Source: Streptomyces sp. CB01635
GTDB lineage: Bacteria; Actinomycetota; Actinomycetes; Streptomycetales; Streptomycetaceae
Length of the DNA: 64,000 nucleotides
Assembly (NCBI RefSeq): GCF_002803065.1
Contig: NZ_NNBL01000002.1
Span: 124,001-188,000 of the forward strand
Direction: 5' to 3'
Shown: piece after piece, positions 27,093-34,028 of the stretch
Position numbering within the stretch: position 1 is the stretch's first letter
Layout of the letters: each line of letters starts with the position of its first letter
The notes under the pieces: generated by a model
Database searches by the model: none
Seen by the model: only the letters and a program-made list of their open reading frames with translations
Told to the model about the DNA's origin: nothing
Translations under genes and position numbers: made by a program

Positions 27093-27377
27093 TTGGTTCG
27101 CCTTTCACAGATTGCCTCGGTTGGGACAGTACTCAGTCAATTGTTCATCCATGTGGGTGACACGTCATGTTGGGCCGTTCGGTTGACATTGCTGTCGGGT
27201 GCGGGGTCGGTGACGCGACCCGTCAGAGCGGATGGAAGCCCGTGCCACATCCGTGCCAGAAAGAGCGGATCCCAGCGGTCAAGAGCAGTCAAGCGCGACG
27301 CCTCGCGATTAATCACCAGAGGCCGTTTGCGCTGGTCAGCGTCAACCCCCTCCGTGACGGCCCGGTGATTCCCAAGC
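27093..27377. other. Intergenic stretch upstream of the small secreted protein
   Basis: 285 bp with no supported gene. It should hold the promoter of the minus-strand secreted protein; no operator or RNA is evident. Confidence 0.3.
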
Positions 27378-27743
27378 TCAGGGCTCTTCGTTGCCGCGGC
27401 GGACAGATCTCGGGTACTGCTCCCCCTCGTCGCCGATCAGCTTCGCGGACAGTTCGGCTGCGAGGTCAGCCAAGCCGACCAGGTCCACACCAGGTGCGTG
27501 GGCCCCGGACAGAATCACTCGTCCCTCGCACCAATGGAGCCCGACCGCGACGCTGTCCAGGCTGCCCCATGTGAACACCGGTTGCCGGCCTACGCTGTGC
27601 AGGTCGAGGTGGCCTTCTTGCCGAAGTGCCGCGCTGTTGTGTGCAAACTCAAGCCAGTCGCGCAGCGAGATGGGGCGTTCCTCGCTGTCCAACCAGTCCG
27701 AGGCGCGCGTCATGTGCAGTTCGTATCCCATACCCGGGATCAT
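27378..27743 (-). CDS. Hypothetical protein, 121 residues
   Basis: A soluble protein of unknown family. It contains MTRASDWLDSEERPISLRDW and LHSVGRQPVFTWG, and a GRVILSGAHAPG segment. The N-terminal half resembles small proteins found in other Streptomyces islands. An in-frame ATG at 27731 is an equally likely start. It is the last cargo gene of the first element, 150 bp from att copy 2. Confidence 0.6.
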   Translation of the reverse strand: MIPGMGYELHMTRASDWLDSEERPISLRDWLEFAHNSAALRQEGHLDLHSVGRQPVFTWGSLDSVAVGLHWCEGRVILSGAHAPGVDLVGLADLAAELSAKLIGDEGEQYPRSVRRGNEEP

Positions 27744-27787
27744 TCACCGCAGGTCTGACACGTCTCCTGCCCTGTCGACGAGGCCTC

Positions 27788-27810
27788 TGACATCCACGCC
27801 TGACATCAAC
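27788..27810. promoter_or_regulatory. Candidate integrase arm site left of att copy 2
   Basis: TGACATC (27788-27794) and TGACATCAAC (27801-27810) repeat the pair found at 23303 with the same 13-bp period, about 85 bp before the att core. Core plus flanking direct repeats is the usual attP layout for tyrosine integrases. Confidence 0.4.
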
Positions 27811-27894
27811 GGCACCGGACGGCGGCGTAAATCAGCATCCCTGTCCGGACGTCGTGCCAGTCACCGATAGCAGCGGGAGCAGGATCGGATCGAA

Positions 27895-27943
27895 CTTACA
27901 AGGCAGATGTCGGCGGTTCGAAACCGTCCGCGCCCACCTGGGA
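27895..27943. repeat. att core, copy 2
   Basis: 49 nt identical to 23221-23269 (tRNA-Val 3' half plus a few bases). The 5' half of a tRNA is absent, so this is not a tRNA gene. On its right side come the tRNA-type terminator and then an integrase 3' end, the same order as at copy 1. It therefore ends the first element and begins a second one. Confidence 0.88.
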
Positions 27944-27977
27944 GAAGACCCCCGGCCGTTCTCGGCCGGGGGTCTTC
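27944..27977. terminator. Terminator copied with att copy 2
   Basis: A 15-bp perfect stem, 27944-27958 with 27963-27977 (GAAGACCCCC type), equivalent to the tRNA-Val terminator at 23270 but with compensating base changes. Confidence 0.75.
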
Positions 27978-27994
27978 GACATCCGGGGCTGGCA

Positions 27995-28101
27995 TCAACG
28001 CCCATGGTCACACTCGCGATCGAGCCACCGCCTGAGCCGCCGGTCCATGTGGCTCACCGACTCGCGCTGCGTGTCCTGGACGACGTGCGCGTACACCGCC
28101 C
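27995..28101 (-). pseudogene. Integrase remnant (last ~35 residues)
   Basis: Only the end of a tyrosine integrase is left: VYAHVVQDTQRESVSHMDRRLRRWL, including the Tyr region. It is very similar to the same part of the chimeric gene at 23334. A small frameshift alters the final residues (ending CDHGR). Similarity stops abruptly at about 28101, where unrelated NUDIX sequence begins. Confidence 0.8.
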
Positions 28102-28104
28102 CTC

Positions 28105-28357
28105 CACTCGGCCGTTTGCCGGCCGTCGAATGGGCTCCCGGCGCGGCCGAAGGAGACAAGGTCCTGTACCTCTTCGACGGAGGGCAGATCGCTCCCGAGT
28201 TCCTGGGCCGAATCGCCTTGCAGGCGGACGAGTTGAGGAGCTTCGAGTTCCTCGCACCTGACGGGATCGAGCAGCGCACGATCTCAGGGCAGGGCCGCCG
28301 CATTCTCGCTGCGATCAAGGCCCGTTCGGAAGCCACGTTGGTTCCCTGCTCCATCGA
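28105..28357 (+). pseudogene. Truncated NUDIX-hydrolase-like fragment
   Basis: The plus frame reads DKVLYLFDGGQIAPEF, then ADELRSFEFLAPDGIE and RRILAAIKARSEATL. This resembles the C-terminal third of NUDIX hydrolases; the NUDIX box itself and everything before it are missing. No start codon with a ribosome site belongs to it. It abuts the integrase remnant, so a deletion joined two broken genes. Confidence 0.55.
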
Positions 28358-28958
28358 GGCTCCTCGCTCCGCTCGTCGCGCGCTCCCCGGCTCACCGCCG
28401 GGGCCCTGCGCTCCTGTCTCCGCCTCGCTCCGGGCCCCTTGCTACGCCGGTCGCGCAACCAGAGCGAGAGAGCCTTGCTGAGGGGAAACGGAAGGCACAG
28501 GACATGCCTCCGGCGGGGCGCTCAGACGCTGGGATGGACGGGGCGCTGTTCGCGAGGGCCGGCCGAATCGTGGTGAGCGTTGTGGGTGAGTGGCGGGTTG
28601 AGAGGCCGCGATCGCTCGCCCGTAACAGCTTTCGCCCAAAGCCGCCACTCCGACCGCGTGGGCACCTGCGCTGATAGTGCACGGATAGACGACGTGACTT
28701 GAGGGTGGTCTTCCGGCGCCGTGGATACCGAACTCCAAATAGAGCAGAGGAGAGTAGGACAGTAGAGTAGAAAATTGGCACTGCCCCGACAGCATTCCAG
28801 TTTTTTCTGTGATGCTCGCTCATTCAGAGATGTTGACCCACGTCCGGCGCCGAGCAGTGTCACCCGGGGGTCATGGTGAATCACCCCATGGTTACGGCGG
28901 AACTCTCCTGTTTGGTGGGGCGAAAACTGCCCCGGCCACGGAAAAAGAGGTGACCGTT
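28358..28958. other. Non-coding stretch upstream of the repeat protein
   Basis: 28358-28590 is GC-rich low-complexity sequence matching 25250-25500 of the first element in order and wording. 28680-28830 is notably AT-rich for this chromosome (AAATAGAGCAGAGG, CCAGTTTTTTCTGTG) and probably holds the promoter of the next gene. No gene is supported. Confidence 0.4.
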
Positions 28959-29531
28959 ATGGCGACAGATACCCTGAAACGCATCCCCTACATGATCGGC
29001 GCGACGTTCTTTGCTGCGATGCTCGCTGTGGCAATAGGCGTTTCAAGCGCTGAAGCAGCGCCTCAGACGACGGCGCCGACCACGACGGTATCGGCGCCAG
29101 TGGCGCCCAACAGCGACTGCCGTGTGGGTATGAACTGCCCGGTCGGTGTGCCGGGTAATCCGCCGAACAGGCCCAACTGTGATCCTGGGCCTTGTGTGCC
29201 GGGTAATCCGCCGAACAGGCCCAACTGTGATCCTGGGCCTTGTGTGCCGGGTAATCCGCCGAACAGGCCCAACTGTGATCCTGGGCCTTGCGTCCCGGGC
29301 AATCCGCCGAACACGCCCAACAGCGACTGCCGTGTGGGTATGAACTGCCCCGTCGGTGTGCCTGGGACGAACACGCCCAACTGTGATCCCGGCCCTTGTG
29401 TGCCGGGTAATCCGCCGAACACGCCGTCGGTGCCTGGTGGGTCGAACATGCCCAACTGTGATCCCGGCCCTTGCATGCCGGCCAATCCGCCGAACATGCA
29501 GTCGGTGCCTGGTAGCCGGACAGGCTCCTAG
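28959..29531 (+). CDS. Secreted Cys/Pro/Asn-rich tandem-repeat protein
   Basis: A 190-residue protein. Residues 1-33 are a signal peptide (IPYMIGATFFAAMLAVAIGV...AEA). After a Thr/Val linker the rest is repeats: a 16-residue unit VPGNPPNRPNCDPGPC three times in a row, then variants, interleaved with NSDCRVGMNCPVGVPG twice. Cysteines come in regular pairs, so a disulphide or metal-binding rod is possible. The ATG at 28959 has AGAGGTGA upstream. I recognise no family. It is the only intact gene in the second element, and it ends in a terminator just before att copy 3. Confidence 0.7.
   Translation: MATDTLKRIPYMIGATFFAAMLAVAIGVSSAEAAPQTTAPTTTVSAPVAPNSDCRVGMNCPVGVPGNPPNRPNCDPGPCVPGNPPNRPNCDPGPCVPGNPPNRPNCDPGPCVPGNPPNTPNSDCRVGMNCPVGVPGTNTPNCDPGPCVPGNPPNTPSVPGGSNMPNCDPGPCMPANPPNMQSVPGSRTGS
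29148..29291 (+). repeat. Three 48-nt tandem repeats within the secreted protein gene
   Basis: Units 29148-29195, 29196-29243 and 29244-29291 are identical except for the last base of the third. They keep the reading frame, and even synonymous positions are unchanged, so the expansion is recent. Confidence 0.92.
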
Positions 29532-29552
29532 AGCGGATGTCATCGCAACACG

Positions 29553-29595
29553 GAGCGCCCTCCCGGGGCCGTCTCGGGGCCGTGGAGGGGCGCTC
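29553..29595 (+). terminator. Terminator after the repeat-protein gene
   Basis: GAGCGCCC-TCC (29553-29563) pairs with GGAG-GGGCGCTC (29584-29595) with one bulge. It lies 22 bp after the stop. Confidence 0.75.
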
Positions 29596-29637
29596 AGCGG
29601 TGACCAACGCTGACACCTGCCAACAGCTCAGCAGCAA

Positions 29638-29676
29638 AAGGCAGATGTCGGCGGTTCGAAATCGTCTGCGCCCACC
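29638..29676. repeat. att core, copy 3 (diverged)
   Basis: 39 nt matching the tRNA-Val 3' end with two C-to-T changes, both of which keep the T and acceptor stems pairable. No integrase sequence follows it, so it is the outer (attR-like) end of the island. About 25-35 bp before it, TGACC (29601) and TGACACC (29611) echo the arm-site pairs. Confidence 0.8.
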
Positions 29677-30088
29677 GGCAGCAGTTCCCAGGTCAGTTGC
29701 TCTGCGTCGGCTCCCCTGGAGATCGCTTCAGGGGGCCCACGTCAGCCCGGGGTCCCAAGGGGGTCCTCATCCCCGGGCGTTCAAGGTGGGCAGGGTCATT
29801 CGACCGTGCGCCACGCGTCGACCTCGTTGCGTGTGCGATCGGAGGCGTGATCAGGATGAAAAGTCGCGCCCGCGCGGGGGGCGATGACTGAAGCCGTCCG
29901 GGCAGAATTCGAAGCAGCCGCGGAACAATAGGTAGCTTGCTTTCGACTGTGTGGCCCCGCCTTGGATATCGTCCGAGGCGGGGCTGGGCCAGTGTTACGC
30001 GGAAATCAGTCCGATGGTGGGCTGCCTGAAGCCCTGGCTGAGACTGAAGGCTCCAGCTGGGCCCGCGACCGGCCGCGGCCCTTGTCAG
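29677..30088. other. Intergenic region right of the island
   Basis: 412 bp with no gene I can support. It contains one clear hairpin at 29954 and otherwise nothing recognisable. Confidence 0.4.
29954..29984. terminator. Hairpin in the region right of the island
   Basis: GCCCCGCCT (29954-29962) pairs perfectly with AGGCGGGGC (29976-29984). With no plus-strand gene before it, it may end transcripts leaving the island, or a small RNA. Confidence 0.6.
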
Positions 30089-30727
30089 TCAGCAGGGCTC
30101 GTTGAACTTCACTGCGTTGAACTTCACCGGCCGGCCGTCGAGTTCGGTACCTGCGGGCGGGTTCTGGGTGCAGATCTGCCAGTTGGACTCCATGAACACA
30201 ATGCGGTGCTGGCTGGTCGCGTCGTTCACCGTGATGCTGTAGGCCCTGTCCAGGACCTCGCGCGCCGCCTTTACCGACTTGCCCTTGAAGTTGGGCATCG
30301 TTGATCCGGCGGGCTGCGGCTTGTCCGCGTCCTTCGACGGGCACGCCTCCTCCAGCTTGACCGCGGCGAAGTCGACCTTCGTGTCCGTGGGGTGCTTGCC
30401 CGCCGCGGGGGTCTGCGCGCACACCTTCCAGTTGCGGTCGAACGCCTGCATGCGGCCCCGGCCGAGAGCGTCATGGGAGGTGAGCCCGTAGAAACCCGCC
30501 GCCTGCGCCTCGTCCTGGGCGTACTGGAGGCCCTTGCCGGTCATGTTCGACAGGCTTGCCGTCTCGGCGGCGGCGGCCTTGCTCGCGGTGGGGGTGGGAG
30601 TGGGGGTGGGGGTTCCGGGTGTGGTTCGGGGTGCTGCCGGTTTGTTGCTGACCGTTTCGGCTCCGCAGCCCGTGAGTGCGAGAAGCGCGGTGCCGGCGAG
30701 TGCGGCGGCGGTCGTGCGCGTGCGCAT
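30089..30727 (-). CDS. Lipoprotein with two PASTA-like domains
   Basis: A 212-residue protein. The signal ends in the lipobox LLALTGC, followed by a Thr/Pro linker (TPGTPTPTPTPT). Two repeats then follow the PASTA pattern: MTGKGLQYAQDEAQAAGFYGLTSHDALG...WKVCAQTPAAG and MPNFKGKSVKAAREVLDRA...WQICTQNPPAG, each with one matching Cys. Such domains often bind cell-wall muropeptides, though they also occur in other surface proteins. The ATG at 30727 has GGGGGA upstream. Confidence 0.85.
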   Translation of the reverse strand: MRTRTTAAALAGTALLALTGCGAETVSNKPAAPRTTPGTPTPTPTPTASKAAAAETASLSNMTGKGLQYAQDEAQAAGFYGLTSHDALGRGRMQAFDRNWKVCAQTPAAGKHPTDTKVDFAAVKLEEACPSKDADKPQPAGSTMPNFKGKSVKAAREVLDRAYSITVNDATSQHRIVFMESNWQICTQNPPAGTELDGRPVKFNAVKFNEPC

Positions 30728-30944
30728 GTCGTAGTCCCCCTGGGGTAGTTCGTGTGCAGAAGGGGCATTATGTGCCACGTGAAGGAGTTGTGAACGAGTT
30801 TTCCGTCATGTGGGCTCGGAGGAGGGTGGAATGTCTATTCGGGGTGGGTGTTTTGTCGTCTCGGGGTGCGCGTGACGTCGTAACTTCCGTCACTCCGAGG
30901 GGGTTTCACGCAGCCTTCACGTGCGTGGACGTAGGCTTCACGTC

Positions 30945-31109
30945 ATGGCCACGACTTCCGAACCCGCGACCGTGCGGCCTGCCGCCGAGGTGAACGAGCA
31001 GATACGTGCCCTTTGGCTGCGCGCCGGGGGGCGGTTGAGTGCGGAGGAGCGAGTGGAGTACGAGGCTCTCGTGGTCGAGTGGGCCGCCGCCATGCGTGAG
31101 GCGGCTTGA
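30945..31109 (+). CDS. Small conserved helical protein
   Basis: A 54-residue protein (EVNEQIRALWLRAGGRLSAEERVEYEALVVEWAAAMREA), mostly amphipathic helix. Similar short proteins occur across Streptomyces without known function. The start ATG at 30945 has no strong ribosome site. Confidence 0.6.
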   Translation: MATTSEPATVRPAAEVNEQIRALWLRAGGRLSAEERVEYEALVVEWAAAMREAA

Positions 31110-31138
31110 GAGTCGCCGGGGGTGATCCTGGGGTTCGG

Positions 31139-31477
31139 TCACTCCGGGGCGTCGGCCTCGTGCGTCCGCTTGAGGTACATGCGGGCGTCCACCTTGTCCG
31201 GGCCCGAGACGTCCTTCCAGTAGCGGTGGCACGTCACGAAGACCGCCAGCTCGCGCTCCCGCTGCCGTAGCTTTTCGACCTCGGCCTGTTCGTCCGGGGT
31301 CCAGCCAGGGGATGCGGGGCGCTCGCGCTTGCGCCAGCCGTGGTCGTCGTTGAACCCGTCGAGGGGGTCCACCGACCAGGGAAGCCGCTTCAGGAGGGTC
31401 AGGAGCTCCGCCCTGACCTGGTGCAGCTCCTCCTGGCCCGCCAGGAGGTCACTCGGGAAGTCATAGGTCGCTGCCAC
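31139..31477 (-). CDS. Conserved actinobacterial hypothetical protein
   Basis: A 112-residue soluble protein with YDFPSDLLAGQEELHQVRAELLTLLKRLPWSVDPL and GWTPDEQAEVEKLRQRERELA. The N-terminal wording is typical of a widespread Streptomyces family of unknown function. The helices suggest a small coiled-coil dimer. Confidence 0.75.
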   Translation of the reverse strand: MAATYDFPSDLLAGQEELHQVRAELLTLLKRLPWSVDPLDGFNDDHGWRKRERPASPGWTPDEQAEVEKLRQRERELAVFVTCHRYWKDVSGPDKVDARMYLKRTHEADAPE

Positions 31478-31607
31478 GCGGCAATGCTACGCCTGTTCGA
31501 TTTCTTGAGGCGAGCGATGGCGGACGTGTTCATTCGTACGTGTGTTTCGAACGCAGGTTCTTTGTGAAGGTGTGCGCGAGGGCGGCGGAGCGCGCGAGAC
31601 TGGAGGC

Positions 31608-31850
31608 ATGTGCCGCAGCATCAAGACCCTTCGCCCGCCCGTCCTCCCCGAGGAGGCCACCGAGGAGGAGATCCGGGCCGCAGCCCTGCAGTACGTGCGC
31701 AAGGTGTCCGGCTTCCGGGCGCCCGCCGCGCACAACAAGGAGGTGTTCGACCGGGCCGTCGACGTCGTCGCCCAGGCGACCGCCGAGCTGCTCGACGGGC
31801 TCGAAATCCGTGGCCAGGGACGCCAGTTGGCCCAGGAGCCAGCCGCCTAG
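31608..31850 (+). CDS. DUF2277 family protein
   Basis: An 80-residue protein beginning MCRSIKTLRPPVLPEEATEEEIRAAALQYVRKVSGFRAP, the DUF2277 signature including the second-residue Cys and VRKVSG. The role is unknown. The ATG at 31608 follows GGAGG very closely. Confidence 0.88.
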   Translation: MCRSIKTLRPPVLPEEATEEEIRAAALQYVRKVSGFRAPAAHNKEVFDRAVDVVAQATAELLDGLEIRGQGRQLAQEPAA

Positions 31851-31902
31851 GCGAGGGGCCGAGTCAGGTCCCGGGGCGGGCCTGGGATGGGCCTCGGGTG
31901 GG

Positions 31903-32529
31903 TCAGCTCGCCCGTTCCGCCGCCGGGCGCCGCATCAGGAACGCCGCCCCCGCCCCCGCCGCGAACAACGCGAGCAGTGACACCCCCGTGGCCAGCCAGC
32001 TCGCGCCGAGCCACTGGCCGCCGAAGTAGCCGAGGGCCACGCTGTAGCCCGCCCAGGCCACGCCCGCGAGGGCGGACCACGGCAGGAACTCACGGACCCG
32101 GCGATGAGCCGTGCCCGCCGCGAACGAGACGATCGAGCGGCCCGCCGGGGCGAAGCGGGCGATGACCACGAGGATGCCGCCGCCGGAGCGCGCCAGCGCC
32201 CCGCCGAGACGTTCCTGCGCGCTGGTCAGGCGGCGGGAGCGGGCGATCGCGCGGTCGAGACGTTCGCCGCCGCGCCAGGCGATGCGGTACGCGACCAGGT
32301 CGCCCAGTACCGACGCCGTGGCCGCCGAGAGGATCAGCGCCAGGATGGACGGCACCTCGGGCGTCACCTGCCCGGCCGCCGTCCCCGTGCCGGCCGCCGC
32401 GGCGGTGGCCGCGGTGATGATCAGGACGCCGCTCGGCAGGACGGGCAGGAATACGTCGAGCAGTACCGAGAGGGCCACCACCGCGTAGATCCACGGACCG
32501 CCGGTCAGCGACCCCACACTCTCCAGCAC
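31903..32529 (-). CDS. DedA-family membrane protein
   Basis: A 208-residue polytopic protein. It has an N-terminal re-entrant region (LPVLPSGVLIITAATAA), the conserved GDLVAYRIAWRGGERL, and FAPAGRSIVSFAAGTAHRRVREFLPWSALAGVAWAGYSVALGYFGG, with the F-x-P-x-x-R-x-x-x-x-x-x-A-G pattern of DedA proteins. DedA proteins act in membrane lipid and envelope homeostasis, probably as undecaprenyl-phosphate or lipid flippases. The start is GTG at 32529 with a G-run upstream. Confidence 0.88.
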   Translation of the reverse strand: MLESVGSLTGGPWIYAVVALSVLLDVFLPVLPSGVLIITAATAAAAGTGTAAGQVTPEVPSILALILSAATASVLGDLVAYRIAWRGGERLDRAIARSRRLTSAQERLGGALARSGGGILVVIARFAPAGRSIVSFAAGTAHRRVREFLPWSALAGVAWAGYSVALGYFGGQWLGASWLATGVSLLALFAAGAGAAFLMRRPAAERAS

Positions 32530-32791
32530 CGCGACCCCCCGTGATCCGTGTTCGTGAATTCCCCGGTCGGCGATGGACGCCGCGATGTCGCGGGGAGCGG
32601 CAGGGGCGGCTGATGACAGCTGTACAGCGTACGCCTCGGTTGTGGCTGGAGGGTCACCAGGGGCTCAGGTGTTCTCCACGTCGCGTTCACCCGGGTGCCG
32701 CGTCGCAGGCGCGGTACGCCCCGGTAACCCCGTACGAACTACGGAGCGGGAGGACCCGCGAGCGGGAGAGCGTGAGCTGGAGGAGCGGACG

Positions 32792-33442
32792 ATGGCGGCA
32801 GAGATCGTGGCGGGAGCGGTGGCGGCGGTCGTGCTCGCGGCCGGCGGCGGGGTGGCGGGCAGCGGGACGGGCGGCGACGGAATTGCGGGCCACGGGACTG
32901 CGGGCGGCTGGCCGGCGGGCCGTGGGGCGGCGGAGCCGGCTCGTTACGGGGTACGGGAGGCGGCGTGGTTCTCGCCGCCGAACGCCTTCGTGGCGTCGCC
33001 CGCGGTCACGTACGACATGAAGCTCGTGCCCGCCGGAGCGCGGATCGAGGTCGTTCAGCGTGGCGGGCACGGTCGTATGGGCGTGAGTGTGCGGGTCGAG
33101 GGGCTGGCCGCGGGGCGCGTGTACGGCGCGCATGTGCACCAGGGGGAGTGCGGCGGGGATCCGGCCGCGGCGGGCGGGCACTACCAGCACCGCGAGGATC
33201 CGGTGCGGCCGTCGAAGGACCCGGCCTATGCGAACCCGGAGAACGAGGTCTGGCTCGACTTCACCACGGACGCACACGGTGCGGGGGCGGCGACCGCGTG
33301 GCAGGGCTGGGAGTTCAGGCCTGGCGGGGCGCGGTCCGTGGTGCTGCACGGGATGCCGGGCGGAGCGGGCGCCCGGCTCGCGTGCTTCACGGTGCCGTTC
33401 GAGCCGGTGCCGTTCGAGTCGCCGGGTCACCGGGGGAGGTGA
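32792..33442 (+). CDS. sodC: Cu/Zn-type superoxide dismutase-like secreted protein
   Basis: A 216-residue protein. The N-terminus is a signal-like hydrophobic stretch followed by a Gly-rich linker. The SodC core shows VYGAHVHQGECGGDP (two Cu ligands), GGHYQH (bridging and Zn ligands), DFTTDAHG, and SVVLHGMPGGAGARLACF with the last Cu ligand and second Cys. The key residues appear present, though the electrostatic loop is short. Expected outside the membrane, removing superoxide. The ATG at 32792 has GGAGGA upstream. Confidence 0.82.
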   Translation: MAAEIVAGAVAAVVLAAGGGVAGSGTGGDGIAGHGTAGGWPAGRGAAEPARYGVREAAWFSPPNAFVASPAVTYDMKLVPAGARIEVVQRGGHGRMGVSVRVEGLAAGRVYGAHVHQGECGGDPAAAGGHYQHREDPVRPSKDPAYANPENEVWLDFTTDAHGAGAATAWQGWEFRPGGARSVVLHGMPGGAGARLACFTVPFEPVPFESPGHRGR

Positions 33443-33507
33443 GGGGATACCGGCACTAGTGCGCCGGCACCCCCATCAAGCGGTCAAGCCGTCAAGCAGG
33501 CCATGCA

Positions 33508-33969
33508 TCAAGCCGCAGCAGGCTCCGGCTCGGACGCCGAAGCGGCCGGCGTCTGAGCCTTGCTCTCGCCGCGTGCCGTGAAGAGCCGGTCGAGGCCGAG
33601 CGCCCCGGAGCCGGTGAAGACCAGGAGCAGCATGGCCCAGCAGAACATCGCGGACGGTTCGCCGCCGTTCTGGAGCGGCCACAGGGCCTCCGGCTGGTGG
33701 ACCTTGAAGTACGCGTAGGCCATCGAGCCGGAGGCTATGAAGGCCGCGGCGCGGGTGCCGAGGCCGAGGGCGACGAGGGCGCCGCCGACGAGCTGGATGA
33801 CGGCCGCGTACCAGCCGGGCCAGGTGCCGGTGGGGACGGTGCCGCCGCCCATCGCTCCGCCGAGGACGCCGAAGAGCGAGGCGGCGCCGTGGCAGGCGAA
33901 GAGCAGGCCCACGATGATGCGGAACAGGCCGAGGGCGTAGGGCTGGGCGCTGTTGAGACGTCCAGTCAT
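33508..33969 (-). CDS. DoxX-family membrane protein
   Basis: A 153-residue protein with four hydrophobic segments (GLFRIIVGLLFACHGAASLFG; YAAVIQLVGGALVALGLGT; AAAFIASGSMAYAYFKVH; FCWAMLLLVFTGSGALGLDRL), matching the DoxX/DoxD fold. In actinobacteria DoxX proteins are linked to redox and thiol stress. The ATG has AAGGAG upstream. No operon partner is adjacent. Confidence 0.85.
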   Translation of the reverse strand: MTGRLNSAQPYALGLFRIIVGLLFACHGAASLFGVLGGAMGGGTVPTGTWPGWYAAVIQLVGGALVALGLGTRAAAFIASGSMAYAYFKVHQPEALWPLQNGGEPSAMFCWAMLLLVFTGSGALGLDRLFTARGESKAQTPAASASEPEPAAA

Positions 33970-34028
33970 AGGGGGGACTCCTTGTGTCGGTTGGGGACGA
34001 ACCGATGGAGGCCACAGGTTAGGGGACC

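Noticed and set aside
27895..27977. Second tRNA-Val gene
   Set aside because: Only the 3' half from the anticodon loop is present; there is no D arm or 5' acceptor strand.
29148..29291. Possible CRISPR array
   Set aside because: The repeats are contiguous with no spacers and stay in frame in a signal-peptide protein.
29697..29891. 64-codon frame right of att copy 3
   Set aside because: No ribosome site and no recognisable features.
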